Assembly: GCA_019914945.1 (NCBI GenBank)
Contig: CM034103.1
Span: forward strand, 12,772,001-12,836,000
Length of the DNA stretch: 64,000 nucleotides
Direction of reading: 5' to 3'
Origin: Typha latifolia
Lineage: Eukaryota > Streptophyta > Magnoliopsida > Poales > Typhaceae
A program made the translations under genes and the position numbers. Under the pieces are notes generated by a model. That model was not told where the DNA came from and did no database searches. It worked only from the letters and a program-made list of their open reading frames with translations. Positions 49,221 to 59,853 of this stretch are shown in pieces; position 1 is the stretch's first letter; each line of letters opens with the position of its first letter.

Positions 49221-52200
49221 ATGCATTCGTTTGGGTACCGCGCGAACGCGGTGGTGACGTTCGCGGTGACGATCCTGGCAGTGATGTGCTCCATGGCCTC
49301 CCTCTCTGACAACTTCAATTCGCCCTCCCCCTCGGCGGACGTCAAGGTAAGAGTTGAGCCGTAGATTTCGTCCCGATCGATGCCCCTATCGTTTTGCCCA
49401 TCTCAAAACCCGATTTTTGGCACTTGAACCTTCCAAAATGGTGGTCAGTAATGTTGATTTCGGCTCCTGTTTGGAAGATTTATCAGATCTGTCTTGGTGG
49501 TGAAGCGATTTGATTGGGTTGGAGGCTGTGCATGGCTAATTTGAGATGTCTGGAGGCGATTAAAAAAAAGAACCTTGATTTAAAATGAGAAATGAAATTT
49601 AGGCTTTGGATGGCAAAGCAAGAGCATCGTCTATGTAGAGAGCATCTTGAATTGAATGTTTGTTTCCTCTGGCATCCTTTGTCATGCCTGCAAAAATGAG
49701 TGGAATCTGTAGCGGCCACGCGAGTCCTCATTTTATGCGAAGTAGGGAATGATGCAAGGCGAAACTAGTCAATTTTGTTTCCTCGGTTACAAGTGTTGAA
49801 GTTCACGCTATAAGAGGATTATTGTTGGAGCACAATGATTATAAGAAACAATTTTGCGTTTTTTCCCCACCTTTTGTAGGTTAAATTTATATTAGTATAT
49901 TAATTGAATCTTTTTTACATTAGGCGAGTTTTGGTTTACTGGAATTTAGTGTGGTGACTATGGTCTAGATTCTTGTCTTTTAGTTTTCTAGTAGGTCATG
50001 ATGAATTCAACACTAGCTGAATTTAAGAATATGATATGTTACTCTTTCCTTCTTTTCTTACTCAATTGCATCAAAATTTTATTGTCATCTCATCTCTTAA
50101 AATGATTCATGTTATTGCAGGTCCTGAATATAAATTGGTTCCAAAAGCAAGCTAATGGAAATGATGAGGTGAATTTAATTGTTGTAGCTTTACATTTACA
50201 TATCTAAGGTACGTGGGATTAGAATCATGGATGTTATCCTGTACATGTCTCCCTGTGTTTTTCCCTCATACCTTATACATACTGATGATTGTGGTGCATT
50301 ATATATGCTGTATAAATCACAGTTGAATGTTGCCTTGTGCAGAACTCAAAGTTCAGTTGTTCCAATGGAACAGTGGACAAACTCTTTTGACTTCTGTTCA
50401 ACTTCATGTTGTCTATGTGGAAATTACTGCCAACTCCCAAGTTATTGATTAAAACAAAATCAAGCAAATGAGGGGCTCTAGAGAATTCTGTAGGTTAGCG
50501 ATAAGGGTGTGTTGTCTATCTTCTTGGCTTCACTTTAGGTTCATGCACCAGGAGCAACCCCGTTGACATTGGTAGTAGTAGTCGTCACTTCTGGAGCATA
50601 AATATGCCGAGCAATAAAATGTTTTAGAGATCGAGATGTCTTCAGCCCTTGGGCAAAGATAAGTTAGATTAAAGAAGAGCAGACTTTTTTATTTCCAACC
50701 GTATAATAATAGTATAGTATAAATTATGTTGATAAGTGAAAGATGTACTTTGGCTTGTTTATTGGATGAGTTCCTGATAAATTTTTGGGACGGTAAGACC
50801 TGAGTAATAAAGATTAAAGAATAGGTCTTTCTAAAGTTGACATTGATGGGTTGTGTACAAACTTTTACTGCACTTGTAGAAATCTCAAATTATTGTTTAA
50901 GCAAAAATACTTTTTTTCGTATGTTCTAGTACTTAGAATATCTCAATTTGTTATTTTTAGGTCAGCTTGACGTTGAACATATCAGCAGACCTTTCATCTA
51001 TATTCACTTGGAACACCAAACAGGTGCGATAATTATGTAGCTCTTTCTTGTTTCATGTACTTCCTTTTATATGTATTCACAAAGTGGTCTTTTTTTGCTC
51101 TTTTTTCCTAAATTACTACTAGATAGCTGTTGGTTCTTGATCGTTAAGCTGCCAATTTGTATTTTTTTCCCATGTATTAGCATGTGATAAATGGTTGTAT
51201 TCATGAAGAACTTATTTAGAGAGATTGGATATATCGTTTATTGCAATTTTTAATTTGTGCTTTAGAAAATTTTCTCATGTTAATCCAAATAGGAAGTTAC
51301 AACTTAGAATCTGCCTTTATAAGTTTTCCTTCTCTATGGAACATGATGATTCTACATCGGTTGCTCTGTATAATATAATCCAAGCAAGCAATAAAAATTA
51401 AGAAATTTTAGATTGTAGATTGGCAATTAGAATTCCATTTAATGTCAAGCATTTGATAAGAAATAATAGGACAGGAGTATAAGGGAAGAAATTGGAAAGT
51501 TCTATTCTCAAGAACTATATGTGAATTTTCTCCAGAACAGTAAGTGAAAATGGGTCATACCCTTTTTCAAAAACTAAATATTCTTGAGAACTATATGTAA
51601 ATTCTGAATAGAAGATATCAATGATCCAGTTAATGTTTCTAGGCATATAAACTGAAACCTACTTAATTGATCCCAAAATCAGACCCCAACCTAAGAAAAA
51701 GAATCTGACCAACAGAAATCCAACATTTCTTGGCTCATGCCTTAATGATAGTTTGTCTTGGATAAATACAGATCTAGACATTAGTTTCTTGGAGCTGGCA
51801 TCAGCTTGGGCGTGGATGCAATGTATCCCTATGTGAGAAGCATCCCTCATAGAGATGTTCACAAAATGAAGTGGTTAGGAAGGAGGTGCAGTATAAGTGT
51901 GAGTCCACAAGGAAATCTTAAAAGTGTATTTCACACCTCATGTTAATATTATTTAAATACTAGGTCCTCTGTTTGCTATATAAATATAGGGGAGCATATA
52001 GGGTATCTGAAGAGAATATGTTACAATCCAATATAAATCATGTTATACTCGATGCCTGACCCTGTTCTATAAGTAGGTGTTCCACTATCTTTTCATTGCT
52101 AACGATTTAACTTTGAATTTTGTTTATCTTTTACTAACTTAAATCCTAGATGAATCAAGAAATACTTATCGACAACCTAGGCACACTTTTGCAATAGGTT

Positions 52201-54308
52201 TTTTTTTTAAAAAAATATCACCTTCCACAATTTATCAACACATGGTGTTTTTCCCAATTATGTTGATGGATTTATTGATGAGAATGATTTTTTGTACTTT
52301 ATACTTTCCCACCGCTAAGAGATTCATGGTTTAGGAACTTCTGAATTTGGTGGACATCTTTTGCTGGTTTGGTTGAATGTGGTTCCTATATTTTCTATGA
52401 GGAGTACAACTTTTCTCTCTCTTTATTGCCTCCTCATATTTGTTATGGTTTTATTGTTCTAGGTGTTTGTGTTTGTAGCGGCTGAGTATGAGACCCCTCA
52501 GAATGCTCTAAATCAGGTAAGTCGGCATATAATGCTTCGCTAAACTTTTGAGAATATCTAGTTCCTCGTAATGCATGCTCTTACAAGATGAGATCCAGAA
52601 AGTTTTCCATCTCCCGGTTTTACTTATATACACAAAAATTTATTACACAATATATACATGCTTGAAGCTGAGCTCAATAATAAGACTTGGTTATGTGTAG
52701 TATGATTTCTTCTCTTTTATCCCATTGTTTCATTTGTTTTCACTTGATGCATGAAGTTCTTCAATTATTGGAACTCATGCACTACAATTATTGGAACACA
52801 TGCACTATAAGTTCGGATGCTCAATGGAAGGTCTGTAGTTAGATCAATAGATTCAACTTAAATCTAAAGTCAATATAGGTGATTAATGAATTGAGGAGAG
52901 AATATCATACAGCAAAGAATGTCATGACAAGCATATGTCCAGCTTGGGTTACATGAGCTCCAAGTAGATTACCAGGCAAATTGATTAGCTGACTTCCTGG
53001 CACACTAAGTGCATCAGTGGTTTCTTGGTCACCACTGGTGCTATATAGACCCCAAATGCAATGAGGTAACTTACTCATCATCAAAAAGACTTGATATTAT
53101 ATTGGTGCTGTGATGGCAAGTAGGGTACAGCTTCAGGTTGTGGCACTTTTGCTGATATGTCTTAAGTATACCTTGAGATGAATGTAAAGCTCAACATAAA
53201 ATACAATCTAAACTAGTGGGGTTATGGATTTAAATTATTTGAGGACTCGCCATTTCTTATTTAGATAATGTATTTGCATAAATGAGCCATATTTGTTGAG
53301 AAATGAGCTACCATGATCTGCACTCATTAAAAATTCAATTTGAATGCATGTGGTTTGATTGTAGCATCTTCTATCATGGTTGAAATACCTGGAGATCTTT
53401 TGCACTTATTAATGTTGGAAGTGCTGTGCATTATCCTGTTTTACACTACAGTACTTCAATTTGAAATTCTCTGATAGAATCTGTTCCGGATGTGGTAGGA
53501 TCGCAGTGGGCTATTTGGAAATCTGAGATAGCTGCTTAACTATTTAGTTTCATCTGTACTGCAGTGATCTTTATGTTGTGTCAAAGTATTATTCTTATTT
53601 ACTATTTACTATTTTTGTAATATAAAGTGCTACTAGTATTAATTTTGGATTGCTATACTATCTAGTATAGCAATATTAATCATGTAGATCTTAGATCTCT
53701 CTTCTAGTCTTCTTATTGCTTCAATAATGATGTTTTACTTCAGCATGTGCTTTTCTGGGCGACTAACCTTTTTTATTCCTTTGTTTCTGTCCTTTGTTTC
53801 TGTATGACAGGTTTCTCTGTGGGATGGAATCATACCGACAAAAGAACATGCTAAATTTTGGATTCACACCACAAACAAGTACCGTTTTATCGACCAGGCA
53901 AGCAAATTAGACTTTTTATATTATTGTTAATCCTAGAATTCCTCAACCCATGCTTTCTTGCACCACACAAACACTGTTAATTGTTCACAAAGAATCAATT
54001 AATGCTTGAGCATCTTTATGGTCTGTGGTTCCTCTGATCCGCTTACACAAACAGAACTATTAATCTGAACTTTTGTTAAGACCACTTGTTCTGGATTTGT
54101 CGTCTCCTTTTGCTTTTGTGTCTATAGCACTTGTCACCTGTAACTTCAAATGATCATTTTACTTCACTTTTTTGTGCCACAGGGAAGCAATCTCAGAGGG
54201 AAGGAGTTCAATTTGACGCTGCACTGGCATGTGATGCCCAAGACTGGAAAGATGTTTGCTGATAAAATAGTTATGACTGGGTATCAACTCCCTCAGGAGT
54301 ACAGATAA
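49221..54308 (+). CDS. SPCS3: Signal peptidase complex subunit 3 (SPC22/23)
   Basis: Six exons, 49221-49346, 50121-50168, 50961-51023, 52463-52516, 53811-53897 and 54183-54308, give 504 nt, or 167 residues, the normal plant length. The N-terminus [20 protein letters not shown] includes one membrane segment at about residues 11-28; the rest is lumenal. Family blocks are [75 protein letters not shown] and [20 protein letters not shown]. The signal peptidase complex removes signal peptides in the ER, and this subunit is needed for its function. NIS and NLT are possible glycosylation sites. Intron 5, after exon 53811-53897, starts with GC. Upstream sit a G-box and a telobox. Confidence 0.95.
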
Positions 54309-54671
54309 GATTTTTTTTTTTTCATCCCCTTGAAAGGAAGTAGATCTAAGGGGTATGTAACTGATTTAAGAGAATCACTTTTTGGCGATTTAGCTTGCCC
54401 TTTAATCTTTAGCTTGCTCTCTTTAGGTTTCTTATTTACTTGTCATACTTGAATCCAAACAAAGTGAAAGCAATATGTCAAGTAAACTACCTCTCTTTTT
54501 CTCTACTATGTTCATGAGATAAAGATTTGCACTGAACTTATCAGCATCAATCTTTTCAATATATTGGTTTTAATTAATAAAAATTGCATTTACTAATGAA
54601 AATGTTTGCTAATTCTAAAATGTGTTAAGGTAATTATTTGCAAGTATTTCTTAGTTGAGAAACAACTTTTG

Positions 54672-54705
<34 letters not shown>

Positions 54706-56448
54706 ACATGGGCAGTCTTTTTCTCCTTGTTCACTTCTCATCAGTGTCGCATCTTTTCCAATCACAGGTTCGGTGATAAACTTAACCTACAACTTACGAA
54801 CAAGGTTGGCAAGCACTGCTTCTTGCTATATAATATTTCCATTCACATATCACAAGAAAACTAAATCAATCCTGCCAATATGGCGATAACAGTGTACATG
54901 GTTTCTATAAAATGGTGTGTACATAAATATTTACCACACTTCTCCATCATAATTTGTGTCCCAGGCTCTTCCCAGTAGTTTAGCAGAGTGGTGAACCCCT
55001 GCACAATAAATGAGATTAGGAGAAATCAGTAGGCAGATCAACTCTGGAATTCGTGATCTAATAATCTGATGTGCCCTTTATGTAATAAACAATAACTATA
55101 ACGAGACTTTCTCCAAACTTCAGCAGGAGAAAATGGTACTAAGACATGAAGTCATGCTGATAACAAAGATTACTACAGTCTTCCCACATATGATCAGTAG
55201 AAATTCTCAAGCAGGGACACAGCATTTGGGATTTTGGGTGTCCAAGATGCAATGCATTGAAATCCGAGATGCTAACAGATTTCTATCTACAACTTTAGCA
55301 GAAGTAAAAATTAATGAACACAAGCCACTATGTAGATGGTACCATAAGAAATGGAGAGTATGAAACTTTACAACAAGAATGAGAGAGGAAATGTAACAGA
55401 TATAAGGCAGAAAGAAGGAAGATAAAAGGTGACTCAGTTGTCATCAGCAACTTATATCCGATAATGTATGAAATGCCTTGCAGAGAATGTCAAGATCACA
55501 AAATTAGGTGGAGATGAATATGGTAAGCCAGTTCTTGTCTTCTCCTCGATAAAATGGTTTAAGGGCCTAAATTAGAACTTTAAAAACAATGTTACCTAGT
55601 AGTGACAGTCATCTATAGTGCTCTTAATGAGTAAGTGACCTCGGTTGATTAATAGTCGCAATAACAGCATGAGAAGGAACAGTTATCTTAAGGGCATAAG
55701 TGTTAAGCATGAAACAAAAAGGCAAAGAGAAATGTAGGTAATACTAATCATGATGTCTCAATCTGTCACATAATGGTCTTAGATGAAAAGATGGAAAGAT
55801 ATAGGTCGAGTAGAAACACACGATCATTTTAAAGTTAGACCACTACTGACAATGGAACAAAACAACCAATGAAAAAAATTTGCTTTCGGATAACCACCTC
55901 AAATCTCCCTTGGATGTCTACCAAAATACGATAGAAGTTCTGACATGGGAGAAGCAATGCACCACCTCCACCCTATTATAAGATTAAGCTTCATGATAAA
56001 TTCTAAAAATTGTGAATAATCTTTGAAATTGAAAAGACCTCATCCAATTATCCTGCACAATCACTCATCTTTAGCACCACTATTAATTCAAAACCAATAA
56101 CTAATCAGAAGATATCCAATCATTACATTAAGCTTGTCCACAAGTATAGGGATCAGTTTCACAGATATGAACATAAAGTCAGTATGATACTTGTAGGGGC
56201 CTTTGGCTTCATTATTTGGAAAAACTGCATCTATATATATAAAGTGTAATAAAAAAAATCAGTTTTTTGTTTATGGATTTCATGAAGTATCCTTTCTAAA
56301 GGCTAAGCCGGGCTCACAAATTGACCGTTCTAGCAAAAATCAGCATAATTACTTGACAGCGTATAATTGATTAGCCATATGACATCGCACAAACACAAAG
56401 AGATGCGTCCTTTCCAACAGAAAATAAAGAGAACAAAAGATCCATACC
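54309..56448. other. Convergent spacer, SPC3 / CHMP1
   Basis: About 2.1 kb with both 3' UTRs and a (CT)n tract at 54673-54703. On the minus strand an acceptor-like 'attgtgcag' near 55000 precedes a GC-richer stretch to about 54940. It could be a 3' UTR exon of CHMP1, but I cannot support a coding reading. Confidence 0.4.
54673..54703. repeat. (CT)n microsatellite downstream of SPC3
   Basis: Uninterrupted CT run about 365 bp past the stop codon. Confidence 0.95.
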
Positions 56449-57060
56449 CTATCCTCGTGCTTTGAGCTCCGAAAGCCTGCGTGACAGATCATCCTCATCA
56501 ACCATCTCTTTCTCCTTGGCCGGGATCGCATGCGCAGCCGGCTGCGGCAACCCGACCGACACCTCCAACCCGTAGTCATCCGCGACCTGCTGCATCAAAC
56601 CATTGACCTCCCCCTCCGGCGTCGATAGACTCGTCGAACCGGCCATGGCCCCTTCCATGAACTCGGCCTGCACCTCCATGTTCACGAACTGCTTCTCGAA
56701 CTGGTCCATCGTCTCCGATGTCTTCTGGAGGTTGCCGGTGGAGAGGGCAGACTCGAGAGACTTGACGATCGTCCCCATCGACTTGGAGATCACCTGCATC
56801 TTGGCCTGTGTGTCGAGGCGGGCGACCACCGCGTCGAGGCGCGAGGCGAGGCGGAGGTAGTTCATGTGCTCGGTGCGCTTGCGGATGGCGTTCTCGGCGT
56901 AGATACGGGCCCCGTCCATGTTTCCCTTCTCGATCGCCTTCTTCACCTTGAGTTTCTCGGACTTCTCCTCCTTCTCGCACTTGCGCGCCTGGCGCTGCAG
57001 GCTCTTGGAGGTGAACTTGAGTTCCATGATCTGGTTCATTAGCTTTTCCGTGTTCCCCAT
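56449..57060 (-). CDS. CHMP1: ESCRT-III subunit CHMP1 (VPS46)
   Basis: A single coding exon of 203 residues, the family length. It begins [20 protein letters not shown], continues with the basic helical core ([58 protein letters not shown]) and [20 protein letters not shown], and then turns acidic. It ends in a MIT-interacting motif, [16 protein letters not shown], which fits the MIM1 pattern for binding VPS4 and LIP5-type MIT domains. CHMP1 works in late ESCRT-III steps at multivesicular bodies; in Arabidopsis CHMP1A/B sort auxin carriers. The strand is GC-rich, so the opposite frames are open, but they are shadows. Teloboxes and a TATA box lie upstream. Confidence 0.96.
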   Translation of the reverse strand: MGNTEKLMNQIMELKFTSKSLQRQARKCEKEEKSEKLKVKKAIEKGNMDGARIYAENAIRKRTEHMNYLRLASRLDAVVARLDTQAKMQVISKSMGTIVKSLESALSTGNLQKTSETMDQFEKQFVNMEVQAEFMEGAMAGSTSLSTPEGEVNGLMQQVADDYGLEVSVGLPQPAAHAIPAKEKEMVDEDDLSRRLSELKARG

Positions 57061-57082
57061 GGATCCGATTAGATGCTACGAT

Positions 57083-57132
57083 TAGGGTTTCCGAGAGGAA
57101 GGTGGAGAGGATTACGATCAGCGTTAGGGTTT
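57083..57132 (-). promoter_or_regulatory. Two teloboxes in the CHMP1 leader
   Basis: AAACCCTA on the coding strand at 57083-57090 and again at 57125-57132, 23 and 65 nt upstream of the ATG. Confidence 0.6.
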
Positions 57133-57208
57133 CGAGGAGGAGAGAAAACAGAGTAGTTCTGAGGAAAGTAAGACGCGCTTCGTTATCTGGGGAGAGATAA
57201 GTTTCCCC

Positions 57209-57219
57209 TTTATATATGG
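57209..57219 (-). promoter_or_regulatory. CHMP1 TATA box
   Basis: The coding strand reads CATATATAAAGG about 150 bp upstream of the start codon. Confidence 0.55.
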
Positions 57220-57780
57220 GTGTTATATTTTCTATTTTGCATAAAAACCCTCCAAACAGTTTTATTTATGCTTATACAACCTCCGGATCCGGATTTGAAA
57301 GTTGGAAAAAAAAGGGACTTTTATATAATTGTCATTAAAAACATTTAAAATATCAAAATTACTGTTGCTTTCTTTAAAATATAAATTACTACCATCGAAT
57401 TATTATGCTCTTTCAAAAATATTATCAAAAATAATTTAAAAGCTATATAATATTAATAATACTGTGCTACAGCGAATTTTTTTATGTGAGATAAAACTAT
57501 TGATAAATAGTTAACACTCTAAAATTATAAAATAAGGTATTTTAATTATTTATATGTGTTTTTAAATTTTAATAAAATTTTTGTTATGAAAGTTCTCTTA
57601 GAAATTAATCATAATAATAATTCTAGAGAGTTAAATAAAAGATTTTAGCGACAATTCTTATATGTTAAAAAATATAGTAGCAATTTATTATTATTTTTAT
57701 AATTTGTCCTTAATATTAACATGTAAACCTATCCAAATTCCTTTGTTTGAGTATACATCCTTCCAAAATTTTATTTTATG
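57220..57780. other. Very AT-rich spacer upstream of CHMP1
   Basis: Long AT-rich stretch with no open frame of note and no recognised element. Confidence 0.5.
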
Positions 57781-57788
57781 TATAAAAA
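57781..57788 (+). promoter_or_regulatory. Possible TATA box of the small peptide gene
   Basis: TATAAAAA, about 200-300 bp upstream of the candidate start codons. A CT tract at 57911-57932 follows in the presumed leader. Confidence 0.35.
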
Positions 57789-57910
57789 GACAAAAGACCA
57801 TGAATTAAGCAGCAAAAAAATTAGATAAGTTTGATAGCCTTCCAAATGCATGCAGGTTATCCACTCCAATTAACCCGGTTGTCTTCCAAAGTCTCGACAA
57901 CGACCACCTT

Positions 57911-57932
57911 CTCTCTCTCTCTCTCTCTCTCT
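57911..57932. repeat. (CT)n tract in the presumed peptide-gene leader
   Basis: Uninterrupted CT run between the TATA-like box and the start codons. Confidence 0.95.
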
Positions 57933-58080
57933 CACCTACACTGGCAATATTAAATCCCCCTCAAGGAGCGCTAAAGCTTTCAAGTCCATGATTCATGGAA
58001 ACAGGGCTTCATTAAAGAAGTCCATGAGATGCGTTGATATTCCTGCTGATGCTCTACAACTTTGGAGCTTAATCTTCTCA

Positions 58081-58527
58081 ATGAGTTTCTCCATCCAATT
58101 GGTTTCTATTAATTTGCGACTCTTCCTACTTCTATCCACCACATCTCAAGGTATGTTTTTTGTCTTCTTCTTCTTTTTGTTAAGATAATCTAACAAGGCA
58201 TGCAAACTCACCATTAATTTGCTTTCCTTTTTCCTTTTAGGTAATTATCTGGAAGAGAAAGAGTACAAATATGAATTTAACAAGGAAAACCATGTGAGTA
58301 CTACTGAGTCATCCTTCTGCTAGTGTTGGTAGTAACTGGAAATTAAGTTCATTATAGAAAGGTGTTCTCATGTATGATATCAGAACAAGGGGAGGTTAAT
58401 GGGTGGCAGAAGACTAGCTTTTTGGAATGAAGCAGTAGTAGAAGAAGAAGAGGAGGTTTATCATAGGCTGCCTTGGTTTCATGTGGATTACTATGGACCT
58501 GGGGATCACAATTCCAAGCACCATTGA
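58081..58527 (+). CDS. Candidate secreted peptide precursor, RGF/GOLVEN (CLEL)-like
   Basis: Three exons, 58081-58150, 58241-58293 and 58384-58527, join in phase across GT-AG introns and give 88 residues. The ATG at 58081 opens a short signal-peptide-like N-terminus, MSFSIQLVSINLRLFLLLST. Earlier in-frame ATGs at 57988 and 58024 would extend it to at most 119 residues. A charged middle (GNYLEEKEYKYEFNKENH, GGRRLAFWNEAVVEEEEE) follows. The protein ends exactly with DYYGPGDHNSKHH and a stop. That 13-residue end matches the mature RGF1 peptide DYSNPGHHPPRHN at D1, Y2, P5, G6, H8 and H12, with K/R at 11, and the Asp-Tyr pair is the tyrosine-sulfation site in that family. It lacks the family's Pro-Pro at 9-10. 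PSY peptides fit less well. The family call is an inference; the splice structure is well supported. Confidence 0.6.
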
Positions 58528-59853
58528 GCTCTTCATGCTGGTAGAAGAAGCCAAGGTTGGATAACATCACAAATCTTAAGATTAGAAGAGCATTTAGAAC
58601 CTACCTATTGTTCTGATATGAATTTTCTCTTCCTTTGTGTAACATCATATTCTGAAGTCGGAAAATATTGTTCTTAGAATTATCTTGCAAAACCCTAACT
58701 TAAATTACTTCACAATGATTCGGAAAAGATCACACATCCATCTGCGCCAAGAAGTCGCTCTATAGCTCATACACGCAATATATCAGCACTTAAATAACAG
58801 CTCAATATAATATTTCAATCGAAATTTAAGAACAATCACCTCCATCTTTACCACATCAGTGTTACAATGAATAGTCTGTTCTTCTATATCAAACCAGGTA
58901 CAATGATCAAATTACATTTTTGCTGAGCATTACAAATTACAGATCTTGAGACAACAATGGCATGTATGATAAACTATGCAAGTTGTCTTCTTTAAACAAC
59001 CTAGAAATTGTCGACCGACAGTCTGACAGGATATAGGAAATCATACATTTCTCTGTATGACCAACAAATGAGAAACAAATCATATGTTGCAGGACTCTGC
59101 AGTGTTTTGTGAAAACTAAATTTCTACAAACAGTTTATAGATGTAAAATCAACAAGCTCTTCGTATAAGAATGTAACAAACCCAATAGACCATCACCAGG
59201 CAGCAAATTATCTGTACATAGAAAGAAGGAAGTCAGAACTTGGAAGATAACAACTTAATCTGTAAGGGAAGATGGAACTTTAACGAAACAAGTATCAGAA
59301 AAATCAGAGGCAATCCAAAAGGTAATAATTAATTGAACTGGTAAAAAATAATGTGATGACACATGGCATGTCACCCAATCTGGTGTGCTTTATGCGCGAC
59401 GTCTTGGTGGTGCTGTAATACCATGATGCCTTATTTCAGGCCAAATCAAGCAGGTGCCAAGCTAATTTGGTTCCACGTTCAGTGACAAAGAATGATAAAA
59501 GTAACATATATTGAGACTGCTGAAATTACAAACTTCATGTACCAAGGTCAACTAAGTTGGATAAGATTTGGAGTTTGCAAAACAACAGATGCTAACGATA
59601 GCAGAATTATGTTACAATTTACAAAAGTCATTGTCTTGGATGTGGTCAGTTTGTCTATAGCAGTATTAACAGTAATTTAGCAAGATAATGACAAATATAT
59701 TTCTAGTCATCACACAAGCCACAAATGAATCATAAGATTCAAAACAAAGAAGCAGTACACTTTTTCAAAAACTTAAATTACTCACCTCAATAAGGAAATA
59801 AGCTTTATTCCAATTAATGCAACAAATGCTAGCCCTTGATGCTGGCAGAAACT
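58528..59853. other. Spacer between peptide gene and TPR/PB1 gene
   Basis: About 1.3 kb AT-rich, holding the 3' flanks of both genes. No coding or RNA gene signal is seen. Confidence 0.5.

Noticed and set aside
55133..55363. 76-codon plus-strand frame between SPC3 and CHMP1
   Set aside because: No motif, no splice context and no composition change from the surrounding spacer.
56576..56980. 134-codon second minus-strand frame inside CHMP1
   Set aside because: Out-of-frame shadow of the CHMP1 coding sequence.
58511..58527. Reading the small peptide as a PSY/RaxX-type peptide
   Set aside because: The ungapped match to PSY1 keeps only Asp, Tyr and one Pro, while the RGF1 alignment keeps six identities and the same length to the stop codon.
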